Of a stretch of DNA of 64,000 nucleotides, positions 39,093 to 47,617 are shown one piece after another. Position 1 is the stretch's first letter; each line of letters starts with the position of its first letter. The notes beneath the pieces were generated by a model. That model had not been told where the DNA came from, made no database searches, and was given only the letters and a program-made list of their open reading frames with translations. The position numbers and the translations under genes are program-made. The DNA is from DAITQM01 sp036832975 (GTDB lineage Bacteria > Pseudomonadota > Gammaproteobacteria > Xanthomonadales > Wenzhouxiangellaceae), in assembly GCA_036832975.1 (NCBI GenBank), contig DAITQM010000010.1, positions 22,345 to 86,344 on the forward strand, read 5' to 3'.

Positions 39093-40664
39093 ATGCCAAA
39101 ACTATTACAGACGATCAAAATCGCGAGCAGGGCCGCCGTGTTGAACCTCATTGTCTTACCCCCGTTGTACGCCCAGGGCACGCCGCCGCCGATGCTGCTG
39201 CTCAAAGACGCCCAGGGCGCGACGGTCAATACACTGTGCCTGGACAGCGCCCCGGCGACCTTGCAGGTGACCGGCGGCGAAACGATCCTCGAAGCGACGC
39301 TGCTCGGCTCCAGCGGCACCTGTCCGCCGGGTGATTTCGTCCAGATCATCTCGTTTGGGGTCGCCGCCGACGGTAAAACTCAGGCCGCGACCAACCTCAA
39401 TTTCGATATCACCGCGGCGAACAATTGCAGCGTCGGGAGTTTTACCCGCTGCCTGTTTTTCAGTTGGGAAACCCTGCCCGGATTCAATGTGCCGAACCCG
39501 GCGTGTACCATCGCCCTGCAAGGCACGCCGGCCATCACCCAACCGGTGACGATTCTGAACCCCAGCGCCCCGCCGACATTTTCCAATGCCCCGGCGGCCG
39601 AAATCCCGAGTTTCGCCGCCGTCCAGAACCAGCCCCCCGGCTATGCCTGGCCGCTCAGCACGGCCAATCCGCCGGCCGCCGGTACGTCGCGCGATTTCGT
39701 ACTGACCTGCAATGGCACGCCGCAGCAGCAGGCGACCGTGACCGTGAACTTTATCGATGGCACAACACCGCCACGCCTGGCGATCAACAATTCAGAACTG
39801 GCCTCGGTGACGGCCAATTTCGGCACCGTCACCCAGGGCACGACGGCACCGACGCAGACCGTGACGCTGCGCAACCCGGCGGCCACCGGTGGCCCGGCGG
39901 TCAGTGTCACCAGTATCGCTGCACCGGCCGCCCCATTCTCGCGCACCGGCGGGACATGCAGTACAACGTTCCCGATTTCGCTGAATGCCGGGGTGAGCTG
40001 CACGATCGTTTATTCGATGGCGACCGGCTCGACCGGCACGTTCAACCAGAATCTGGCCGTCGCGACCAATGCACCGCCGACCTCCAGAACCCTGACATTG
40101 ACCGGCACGGTCAACACCGGCGGCGGTGGCGGCGGCGGCACAGTGGCCGACTGCAGCAATCGCCCGCCGGTTGTTCCGGTCCAGGATACGACGCAGACCG
40201 AGTTTTTCCAATTGTTCGGCACAAATCCCGCTGTCGTCTGGCCGGGTCTGAATGGCGCTTCCCGGGTTTTTGTCGTACAGACCAATAAATACAAAGCGCT
40301 GAAATTCGATACGAGCGATACACCGGCCAACGTGACGGCCGGCCTATATGAATGGGATAAGAACTCGATCGGCAATCCATTCGCCGCGGCGGTTGTGGCA
40401 CTCAGCGAATGTCCCGGCGAAGTCAGGCCGCCGGATCAGAACTGTTCGGCGCCGCTGCCACAGAACCCGTTTTCCACAAGTAAGATCCAATGGGTGATGG
40501 AAGGCGCGGTCAACCCGCCACCGCCTGACCGCTGTGTGTTGAAGCGCAACCACGTATATTACGTGAATACGATCTTCGGCCAGTCGGCCAACCCGGCACA
40601 GACCACTTGCACGAGTCCTACGGCGTGCCAGCACTTGGTCAGAACCGCGCATGCGACGCAGTGA
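39093..40664 (+). CDS. Secreted protein with choice-of-anchor/ASH-type domain
   Basis: A 523-residue protein; ATG 39093 with AAGGA about 7 bp upstream. The signal peptide runs to 'LIVLPPLYAQ'. The middle (about 235-350) is an Ig-like ASH/choice-of-anchor domain: 'VTANFGTVTQGTTAPTQTVT', 'PFSRTGGTCSTTFPISLNAG', 'VSCTIVYSMATGSTGTFNQN'. A glycine linker (GGGGGGG) leads to a C-terminal domain with many Cys, including 'ALSECPGEVRPPDQNC'. The protein lacks a recognisable membrane anchor. Probably secreted or surface attached; function unknown. Confidence 0.7.
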   Translation: MPKLLQTIKIASRAAVLNLIVLPPLYAQGTPPPMLLLKDAQGATVNTLCLDSAPATLQVTGGETILEATLLGSSGTCPPGDFVQIISFGVAADGKTQAATNLNFDITAANNCSVGSFTRCLFFSWETLPGFNVPNPACTIALQGTPAITQPVTILNPSAPPTFSNAPAAEIPSFAAVQNQPPGYAWPLSTANPPAAGTSRDFVLTCNGTPQQQATVTVNFIDGTTPPRLAINNSELASVTANFGTVTQGTTAPTQTVTLRNPAATGGPAVSVTSIAAPAAPFSRTGGTCSTTFPISLNAGVSCTIVYSMATGSTGTFNQNLAVATNAPPTSRTLTLTGTVNTGGGGGGGTVADCSNRPPVVPVQDTTQTEFFQLFGTNPAVVWPGLNGASRVFVVQTNKYKALKFDTSDTPANVTAGLYEWDKNSIGNPFAAAVVALSECPGEVRPPDQNCSAPLPQNPFSTSKIQWVMEGAVNPPPPDRCVLKRNHVYYVNTIFGQSANPAQTTCTSPTACQHLVRTAHATQ

Positions 40665-40838
40665 GCGGCAGGTAAAGGCAGGAAGTTCGCCGGTTTACTT
40701 TGACGGCTGGTCCGGCATCGCTGGGTCGGCCGTCTGCCGTATCCGCCCATCACAACGGAACCGATCGCCGGGATTCGGGTCTGTCATGCTTTCCGACAAA
40801 ACGCGGCCCTTGCCGTAGCCCGTGGGAGTCAACCAACA

Positions 40839-41804
40839 ATGAATCGATTGCATCCAGTGTGGCCGCCAGGGTTGACTGTTGTGGCGGTGTGGGCCGCTCT
40901 GTCCTTCCGGCCGGCCGCCGCGGCGGAACCGCAGCCCGCGGCAGCGTGGCTGGCCAAACGCGGCGCCGCCGTGGTGACGCGCCGGGACTTCGAGGATTTC
41001 CTGCTCGCCGAGGTCAAGCCGGAGCACCGGCCGGGGTTTATGGCCAGCGACAAGCGGGTCAGCGACGTGATGGAGGGTCTGTTGATGAGCCGCCAAGTCG
41101 AAATCGATGCGGAGGCGGCTGGGATCGAGCAGCAGCCCGAGGTGCAGGCCAAGCTGCGCCGCGCCCGGCAGCGCATCCTGGTGCAGGCCTGGATCGAGCA
41201 GTACGGTTATGACCACGCCAGCGGCGATTACCAACAACTTGCCCGCGAGCGCTATCTAGCTAATCCCGCGGCCTTCGATCTGCCGGAATCGGTCGATGTG
41301 TCGCATGTTTTGATTTCGACGAGCGAGCGCGATGAAGCGGCGGCGCGCAAATTGGCCGAGGAGATCGCCGGCCGCATCCGCTCCGGCGATTTGACATTTG
41401 ATAACGCCGTCCAGCAGTATTCCGAAGATCCGAGCGCGGCGCGTAACCTCGGGCGTTTTCCCGAGGTTCTTCGCGGCATGATGGTCGCGCCGTTCGAGGA
41501 AGCGGCGTTTGCGCTGACCGAGCCTGGGGAAATGACCGGCCCGGTCCAGTCACCGTACGGCTATCATCTGATCCGCCTGAACGGTAAAACGGCGGCCGGC
41601 CGGCGCGCTTTCGAAGACGTCAAAGCATCGTTGCTCGAAACCGTGGCCCTCGAGCAACGCTCCGCGGCACGCGAAGAATACCAGCGGCAATTGCGCAACC
41701 AGCCGCAAGATGTGAATGAAGAAGCGATGCAGGCGCTGATCGACGAGCACTTTCCGCCGGAAGCGCGAGAGGCATTGCAGCAGGCCGGCAAAGCGCTCGA
41801 TTGA
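40839..41804 (+). CDS. Periplasmic parvulin-type peptidyl-prolyl isomerase
   Basis: A 321-residue PpiC/SurA-like protein. A signal peptide 'VVAVWAALSFRPAAAAEPQP' is followed by an N-terminal chaperone-like helical region and one parvulin domain: 'VDVSHVLISTSERDEAAARK', 'YSEDPSAARNLGRFP' and 'MTGPVQSPYGYHLIRLNGK'. The family helps outer-membrane and secreted proteins fold. It sits 6 bp upstream of the wzm-like gene, so they are probably co-transcribed, though a functional link is not obvious. Confidence 0.85.
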   Translation: MNRLHPVWPPGLTVVAVWAALSFRPAAAAEPQPAAAWLAKRGAAVVTRRDFEDFLLAEVKPEHRPGFMASDKRVSDVMEGLLMSRQVEIDAEAAGIEQQPEVQAKLRRARQRILVQAWIEQYGYDHASGDYQQLARERYLANPAAFDLPESVDVSHVLISTSERDEAAARKLAEEIAGRIRSGDLTFDNAVQQYSEDPSAARNLGRFPEVLRGMMVAPFEEAAFALTEPGEMTGPVQSPYGYHLIRLNGKTAAGRRAFEDVKASLLETVALEQRSAAREEYQRQLRNQPQDVNEEAMQALIDEHFPPEAREALQQAGKALD

Positions 41805-41810
41805 GGGTTG

Positions 41811-42578
41811 ATGAACCGCCACGGCGCGTTTTTTATCGAGCAACTGCGCCGCGAACTCAGCGGCGGCTACCGCGACAGCGGGTATCTGTGGATCGTGTTT
41901 CAGGCCCTGCTGCTGCTCGCCGTTTACAGCTTCGTGTTCACCCGAATCTTCCAGGCCCGGGTGCCGCCGGGACTGGAGGTCAGCTTTGTCGCCTATCTCG
42001 CCGTCGCCTGGTGGCCGTGGAGCGCGCTGAGCGAGGGGATTTCACGCAACGTGCCGGTGATCGGCGAGCACCGCGGCCTGATCAGCAAGGTGGCCGTGCG
42101 CCGCGAACTGTTGGTCGCGGCGCGCCTGATGGCGATTTTTATCGTCCAAGCGGCCAGTTATCTTGCCGTGCTGGTGGTGCTCGATTGGCGCTACGGGGCG
42201 ATCCACTGGTTTGGCCTGTTGCCGCTCGCTGTGCTCGCCGTTGCGACGCTGCCCGCCTGGTATGGGGCGGCGCTGGTCATCGCCTCGGCCGCCGTGTTTA
42301 TCCGCGATCTGAAACATCTAGTCCCGCCGTTTTTGTTGCTGGCGTTTTTCGCGACGCCGATCGTCTGGTCGCCGGTCATGCTGCCCGAAAAGTGGCGTCT
42401 GCTGACCGACCTCAATCCGTTCGCCTGGTGGGTGGCCGGACTGCGGGAAGCGATGCTGGCCGGTCAATGGCCGCCGCTTGGCCTGTATGCGTCGGCGCTG
42501 GCAACGAGCGCCGTACTGGTGGTGGCTGGCCGCTTCGTGTTCAACCGGCTGGCGCCGCATTTCGAGGATTATCTTTGA
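41811..42578 (+). CDS. wzm: Polysaccharide ABC exporter permease (Wzm-like)
   Basis: A 255-residue ABC-2 permease. Six hydrophobic helices are visible, e.g. 'YLWIVFQALLLLAVYSFVFT' and 'LVPPFLLLAFFATPIVWSPV'; 'DLNPFAWWVAGLREAMLAGQ' is the conserved C-terminal motif of O-antigen/teichoic acid exporters. It pairs with the ATPase at 42575, whose start overlaps its stop (TTGA). Together they move a lipid-linked polysaccharide across the inner membrane. ATG 41811 was used. Confidence 0.85.
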   Translation: MNRHGAFFIEQLRRELSGGYRDSGYLWIVFQALLLLAVYSFVFTRIFQARVPPGLEVSFVAYLAVAWWPWSALSEGISRNVPVIGEHRGLISKVAVRRELLVAARLMAIFIVQAASYLAVLVVLDWRYGAIHWFGLLPLAVLAVATLPAWYGAALVIASAAVFIRDLKHLVPPFLLLAFFATPIVWSPVMLPEKWRLLTDLNPFAWWVAGLREAMLAGQWPPLGLYASALATSAVLVVAGRFVFNRLAPHFEDYL

Positions 42579-43822
42579 ACACCGCGGTGCTGCCTGCTGC
42601 CGCTGCCGAGCCCGGCGACCATCCGGCGCCGGGGCGCGTCCTGGTCCGTGCCCAGGGTCTGGCAAAATCGTTTCCGGACGCGGCCGGCAAATGGCAGCGC
42701 TTGCAGGCGATGTTCCGGTTGCTCGCCGGCCGGCGCCTGGCCGGTGGCCTCGAGATACTGCGCGATATCGACTTTACGGTGCGCGCCGGCGAATCGTTCG
42801 GCATCCTTGGCGTCAATGGTGCCGGCAAATCGACGTTGCTCAAGATCGTCGCCGGCGTGATGCCGCCGAGCGCCGGTGAGATCGAAGTTCGCGGCCGGGC
42901 TGCGGCGCTGCTCGAACTCGGTGCCGGATTCCAGGCGGATTTGACCGGCTTCGACAATATCCGGATGAAAGCCGCGTTGCTCGGCATCTCGCCGCGGCGG
43001 CTGAAACGCAAACTGGACGAGATCATCGAGTTCGCCGACCTCGGCGCGGCGATCCACCGGCCGGTCAAGCATTATTCATCGGGCATGGTGGTCCGCCTCG
43101 GCTTCGCCGTGCTGGCCGCCTCCGATCCCGACCTGTTGATTACCGACGAGGTGCTGGCCGTCGGCGACGAATCGTTCCAGCACAAGTGCATCCGCTGGCT
43201 CGATCGCTATCTGGCCGACGGCGGCACGTTGCTCCTCGTTTCGCACAACATCTATCAGATCAAACGCCTGTGCCGGCAGGCGCTGTGGCTGCACGACGGC
43301 GGGGTGCGGATGCAGGGCAATGTCCATGCCGTAGCGCAGGCTTACCTCGCCTGGCACGAGACGAAAGAACGCGCCGCCGGCCCCGCCCTGCACCGTCTCG
43401 ATCCATCGCGTTACCAGGTGATGGCGGCCCGTCTCCTGGATGGCCGGGGGCGGGCCGTCGACACCCTGCCACTTGGCGAGACCCTCGTCGTCGAAGCCGA
43501 TTTGACATCGCCCGACGGTGCGATGCCGATCGTCGGCGTCGGGATCACGCGCTCGGACGGTATGCCGGTGTATGGCGTCGCCGCCGATCACGACCAAGCG
43601 CGCGGGGTGCGCTGCGGCGAGCGCTGGCGCTACCGCTTGGTTTATCCTTCCTGCCCGCTACTGCCCGGCCAATACCGCGTTCAGGTGCACGCTTTCGACC
43701 CGCCGGGAATCCGTTTGATGGACACCGTCGAATTGCCGTTGGCGGTCAGCGGGCAGGCGCGCGAACTCGGCGTCGTGCGCCTGGCGCACCGCTGGGAGAT
43801 GCCCGAAGATATTGCTGAATAA
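42575..43822 (+). CDS. wzt: Polysaccharide ABC exporter ATPase with C-terminal carbohydrate-binding region (Wzt-like)
   Basis: A 415-residue ATPase from TTG 42575, overlapping the permease stop by 4 bp. Walker A 'GILGVNGAGKSTLLKIVAGV', signature 'HYSSGMVVRLGFAVLAASDP', Walker B 'DLLITDEVLAVGD' and His 'LLLVSHNIYQIKRL' are intact. After about residue 270 comes a C-terminal domain: 'PSRYQVMAARLLDGRGRAVD' and 'PSCPLLPGQYRVQVHAFDPP', the beta-sandwich that in Wzt reads the capped glycan end. So the exported polymer is probably terminally modified. No glycan synthesis genes flank it directly. Confidence 0.88.
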   Translation: MNTAVLPAAAAEPGDHPAPGRVLVRAQGLAKSFPDAAGKWQRLQAMFRLLAGRRLAGGLEILRDIDFTVRAGESFGILGVNGAGKSTLLKIVAGVMPPSAGEIEVRGRAAALLELGAGFQADLTGFDNIRMKAALLGISPRRLKRKLDEIIEFADLGAAIHRPVKHYSSGMVVRLGFAVLAASDPDLLITDEVLAVGDESFQHKCIRWLDRYLADGGTLLLVSHNIYQIKRLCRQALWLHDGGVRMQGNVHAVAQAYLAWHETKERAAGPALHRLDPSRYQVMAARLLDGRGRAVDTLPLGETLVVEADLTSPDGAMPIVGVGITRSDGMPVYGVAADHDQARGVRCGERWRYRLVYPSCPLLPGQYRVQVHAFDPPGIRLMDTVELPLAVSGQARELGVVRLAHRWEMPEDIAE

Positions 43823-43833
43823 AACTGTCCCAT

Positions 43834-45105
43834 TTATGCCACTTGACTCAACACGCCGGCGATGGTCGCGGTCATCAACGTGACGATGGTACCGCCGAGC
43901 ACGGCTTTCAATCCGAGTTGGGCGATATCGCTGCGCCGTTGCGGGGCGAGCGGCCCGATGCCGCCGATCTGGATCGCGATCGACGAAAAATTGGCGAAAC
44001 CGCACAACGCATAAGTCGAGATCAGCACGGCATGCGGACTCATCGTCTGCTTGATTTCGGCCAACCGGGCGTAGGCGACGAATTCGTTGGCGACGATTTT
44101 CTGGCCGATCAGGCCGCCGACGCCGACCGCGTCCTGCCACGGTACGCCGATGACCCAGGCGACCGGAGAGAGAAGCCAGCCAAGGAGCAAGGAGAGGCTG
44201 AGCGGCTGCCCGGTCTGGGCCTCGATGCCGAGGACGTCGCCGAGCAGGCCGAGCGGATAATCGACGAGCGCGATGAGGGCCAGAAAGGCGAGCAGCATAC
44301 CGCCGACGTTGAGCGCCAGCTTGACGCCGTCGCCGGCGCCGTTGGCCGCCGCTTCGATCACATTGTGGGCGCTGCGTTCGATGTTGAGGCGGACGCGGCC
44401 CAAGGTCTTTGAGACTTCCCGTTCGGGTTGCAGAATTTTGGCGACGACGATGGTGGCCGGTGCCGCCATGATGCTGGCCGAGAGCAGGTGCTTGGCGTAA
44501 AACAGCCGCAGCGCCGGATCGCTGCCGCCAAGCAGGCCGACGTAGGCGGCGAGCACACCGCCGGCGATCGTCGCCATGCCGCCGACCATCATCGTGTACA
44601 GCTCGGAGCGCGTCATCGCCGCGATATACGGCCTAACGACGAGCGGCGCTTCGGTCTGGCCGACGAAAACGTTGGCGGCGACCGACAGCGACTCGGCGCC
44701 GCTGATCCGCATCGTCCGGGTCATCACCCAAGCCATCGCCTGGACGATGCGTTGCATGATGCCGAGGTGATAGAGCACCCCCATCAGGGAGGCGAAAAAA
44801 ACGATGGTCGGCAGGACCTGCGTCGCAAATACAAAACCGAGCCGCGCCGGATCTGCCAGATCGCCGAAGATGAAGCGCGATCCAACCTGCGTGAAGTCGA
44901 TGATCTTGACGAAAAAGCGGCTGAGCCCGTCGAACAGCGCCGCGCCCCACGCCGTGCGCAGCACGATCAACGCGAAAACGACCTGTAGGGCAAGGCCGGT
45001 GGCGATCAGCCTGAAGTCCACGGCCCGGCGCTCCGCTGAAAACAGCCAGGCGGCGGCGAGCAGGGCGGCGAGCCCGAAAAGTCCAAACGCAATATCGGCG
45101 AGCAA
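43834..45105 (-). CDS. Concentrative nucleoside transporter (NupC/CNT family)
   Basis: A 423-residue inner-membrane symporter taking up nucleosides with H+ or Na+. CNT signatures are 'SLSVAANVFVGQTEAPLVVR', 'MTRSELYTMMVGGMATIAGG' and 'ALCGFANFSSIAIQIGGIGP'. Eight or more hydrophobic helices, length normal for the family (400-425). It is convergent with wzt, 11 bp apart. MITE2 copy B lies 67 bp upstream of its start. Which nucleosides it prefers cannot be read from sequence. Confidence 0.9.
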   Translation of the reverse strand: MLADIAFGLFGLAALLAAAWLFSAERRAVDFRLIATGLALQVVFALIVLRTAWGAALFDGLSRFFVKIIDFTQVGSRFIFGDLADPARLGFVFATQVLPTIVFFASLMGVLYHLGIMQRIVQAMAWVMTRTMRISGAESLSVAANVFVGQTEAPLVVRPYIAAMTRSELYTMMVGGMATIAGGVLAAYVGLLGGSDPALRLFYAKHLLSASIMAAPATIVVAKILQPEREVSKTLGRVRLNIERSAHNVIEAAANGAGDGVKLALNVGGMLLAFLALIALVDYPLGLLGDVLGIEAQTGQPLSLSLLLGWLLSPVAWVIGVPWQDAVGVGGLIGQKIVANEFVAYARLAEIKQTMSPHAVLISTYALCGFANFSSIAIQIGGIGPLAPQRRSDIAQLGLKAVLGGTIVTLMTATIAGVLSQVA

Positions 45106-45175
45106 GGGGACCCCCGTGGCGAAATTGATGCGGGTCCGGCGATGATAACCGCATCCGGTTCAGCGCCGTAGCTAG

Positions 45176-45326
45176 CAGGCTGTTGAAAAACAGCCTGCTA
45201 ATCCGGGCCACGGATGGCCCGGCGAAATCAGCCGCTCCTTAGCGGCTGATTTCGGGAGCGCAGCGCAAGTCGCGCCTTTCGCAAGCGACGTTGAAAAACG
45301 CCAGGATGGCGTTTTTCAACAACCTG
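45176..45326 (+). mobile_element. MITE2 copy B
   Basis: A 151-bp copy flanked by CTAG on both sides (45172-45175 and 45327-45330), the target duplication. In this copy the third stem is perfect: GAAATCAGCCGC / GCGGCTGATTTC. It lies between the divergent-side start of the nucleoside transporter and the 3' end of priA (minus), so it may act as a transcript end for priA. Confidence 0.9.
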
Positions 45327-45335
45327 CTAGAGCGG

Positions 45336-47504
45336 TTACAGTTCCAGCGGATCGACGTCGAGGTACCAGCGCAACGAGCGGGGCGGCTTGAGTTCCCGGA
45401 CTGCGGGAAGCCAATGGTCGAGGAAGCCGCCGAGTGCCGTTCGATGAGCGGCTTGTAGCCACAGTTGCCAGCGCCAGCGGCCGGCGCGGCGTTCGAGCAG
45501 GGCCGGGAACGGGCCGCGGCAGACGATACGGCTTGCCGCCTTGTTCTGCGCAGCGGCGAGCCGCGCCGCGGCCTGCAAGAAATGTTCGGCTTTTTTTCCG
45601 TCGCTGCATTCGGCGCGCAGCACGGCGTGTGCCGTATAGGGCGGCAGGTTCGCGGCGCGGCGCTCGGCGAGCAATTGCGCAGCAACGTGCCGGTAGCCGC
45701 CGTGGATCAGGCCGGTCAACAGCGGGTGTTCGGGCTGGCGCGTCTGGAGCAGGATCGTGCCCGGCTCTTCCCGCCGCCCGGCGCGGCCGGCCACTTGTTC
45801 GATCAACTGGGCGAGGCGTTCCGGAGCGTGGAAATCTGAGCTCAACAACGCCGAGTCGATACCGGTGACCACGACCAGCGACAGCGCCGGAAAATCGTGC
45901 CCCTTAGCCAGCATCTGCGTGCCGACCCAGATGCAGGGGCCGCCGGACCGGAGCCGCTCATAAACCGCCGTTAAGGCGCGCGGGCTGCGGATCCGATCGC
46001 GATCGACGCGCCTGACTTCGTGTTCCGGAAACAGGGTGTGCAGCGTCTCTTCGAGCCGTTCGGTGCCGTGGCCGAGCGCCTGCAAGTGGCTGCCGGCGCA
46101 CTGCGGGCAGTTCATCGGAACGCGCTGCCGCCGGCCGCAATGGTGGCAGATCAGGCGCTCCTGGCTGCGGTGCCAGGTGAAGTGGGCGCTGCACGCCGGG
46201 CAGTCGGCGACCCAGCCGCACTGCCGGCAGAGCAGACAGGAGGCGTAGCCGCGCCGGTTGCGAAAGACCAGAACTTGCCGGCCGGCATCGAGCGCGGTGC
46301 CGATCGCCTCACGGGTTTCAGGCGCGATCGGTATTCCCGAGGTGGCGCGCTGATCGACGATACGCCAAAGGCTGCGCGCCGCCGGCCGTTCATCGAGGTG
46401 CCAAGCGTGGTACCGCCGGCGGGCGGCATTGGCCAGGCTTTCGAGGGCCGGCGTCGCCGAGCCGAGAACGATCGGGATCGCCAAGCGCTTGGCGCGCACC
46501 ACGGCGATGTCGCGCGCCGAGTAGAGGAAGCCTTCTTGTTGTTTGTACGAGGCATCGTGTTCTTCGTCGACGACGATCAGACCGAGTTCGGCGGCGGGCA
46601 GGAAGATCGCCGACCGGGTGCCGACCACCACCGGCTGGGTTCCGCTCGCGAAATCCCGCCACACGCGGTGCCGTTCGCCGGCCGGCAGCGCCGAATGATA
46701 GGCGGCGATCGGGACGCCGAGCCGGTCGCGGGCGCGGTCGAGCGTCTGCGGGGTCAGGCCGATTTCCGGAACCAGAATCAGCACTTGCCGGCCGCGGCGC
46801 AGCACTTCACGCGCCGCGACCAGGTAAACCTCGGTCTTGCCCGAGCCGGTGACACCGTCGAGCAGAAAACAGCCGTAGCCGCTGCTGTTCAGGATTGCCG
46901 CCGCGGCCCGTCGCTGCTCGTCGCGCAGCACAGGACCTTGTCCGGCGAGCGGCACTGGGCTTTGGGCCGTCGCCGGCCGGCGGGCCGCGAAGCCGCGTTT
47001 TTCGAGCGCCGCGAAGACGGCACGCCAGTTCGGCATGTCGTGATCGAGATCGCCCGCCGAACATTCCCCCTCGACCAGCCGGGCGAGCAACGCCCGCTGG
47101 CGGGGGGCGCGGGTCAGCGCGGCGCCGCCCCGGCGGCCTTCAGCGGTCGCGAAATAACACCAGACAGCCGGGACGGCGGGCGAAACGAAAGGCGGCAATG
47201 CGGCGGCGGCGACTTCACCCGGTGGATGGTGATAGTACGCGGCACACCATTCGAGCCAGGCGAGGTGGTCTTCTGGAATCGGCGGTACGGGCGGCAGATT
47301 GGCGATCGGTCGCAAGCGATGCGGCGCCTCCGGATCGGCGGCGCGCCGCCCGGCGATCACCCCTGCCACTTGCCGCCGGCCGAGCGGAACATGGACGATA
47401 CGGCCGCGTTCGAGCCGCTGTGGGCTGGCACCCGGTGGCGCCGCGGGCGGCAGATAGTCGAGCGCCGCTGGCAGCGGCGCATCGACCAGAATTTGATATG
47501 TCAT
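45336..47504 (-). CDS. priA: Primosomal replication protein / helicase PriA
   Basis: A 722-residue helicase restarting collapsed replication forks. The N-terminal 3'-DNA-binding domain starts 'YQILVDAPLPAALDYLPP'. Walker A 'LDGVTGSGKTEVYLVAAREV', DEEH box 'LIVVDEEHDASYKQQEGF', then a zinc region of eight Cys ('LLCRQCGWVADCPACSAHF', 'CHHCGRRQRVPMNCPQC') and 'EQVAGRAGRREEPGTILLQT'. Length matches E. coli (732). ATG 47504 or GTG 47507 are both possible. The 3' end lies only 6 bp from the duplicated CTAG of MITE2 copy B. Confidence 0.95.
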   Translation of the reverse strand: MTYQILVDAPLPAALDYLPPAAPPGASPQRLERGRIVHVPLGRRQVAGVIAGRRAADPEAPHRLRPIANLPPVPPIPEDHLAWLEWCAAYYHHPPGEVAAAALPPFVSPAVPAVWCYFATAEGRRGGAALTRAPRQRALLARLVEGECSAGDLDHDMPNWRAVFAALEKRGFAARRPATAQSPVPLAGQGPVLRDEQRRAAAAILNSSGYGCFLLDGVTGSGKTEVYLVAAREVLRRGRQVLILVPEIGLTPQTLDRARDRLGVPIAAYHSALPAGERHRVWRDFASGTQPVVVGTRSAIFLPAAELGLIVVDEEHDASYKQQEGFLYSARDIAVVRAKRLAIPIVLGSATPALESLANAARRRYHAWHLDERPAARSLWRIVDQRATSGIPIAPETREAIGTALDAGRQVLVFRNRRGYASCLLCRQCGWVADCPACSAHFTWHRSQERLICHHCGRRQRVPMNCPQCAGSHLQALGHGTERLEETLHTLFPEHEVRRVDRDRIRSPRALTAVYERLRSGGPCIWVGTQMLAKGHDFPALSLVVVTGIDSALLSSDFHAPERLAQLIEQVAGRAGRREEPGTILLQTRQPEHPLLTGLIHGGYRHVAAQLLAERRAANLPPYTAHAVLRAECSDGKKAEHFLQAAARLAAAQNKAASRIVCRGPFPALLERRAGRWRWQLWLQAAHRTALGGFLDHWLPAVRELKPPRSLRWYLDVDPLEL

Positions 47505-47569
47505 CACGGTATCGTTTCGCTGTCGCGGACAGCTAGGAACGGCCTACCTCACCTGGCATGATGGGTTCT

Positions 47570-47594
47570 CCTTCCCCCGTGTGACGGGGGAAGG
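47570..47594. terminator. Strong hairpin after the ctp gene
   Basis: CCTTCCCCCGT-gtg-ACGGGGGAAGG, an 11-bp perfect stem, between the priA start and the ctp stop. Its position fits ending minus-strand transcription from ctp; there is no long U-run on that side. Confidence 0.55.
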
Positions 47595-47617
47595 TTGGGG
47601 AAGGGGACTGGCGGCGC

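Noticed and set aside
41801..42574. In-frame extension of the Wzt-like ATPase back to 41801
   Set aside because: It would cover the whole permease gene in another frame. TTG 42575 overlapping the permease stop fits the operon and the family N-terminus.
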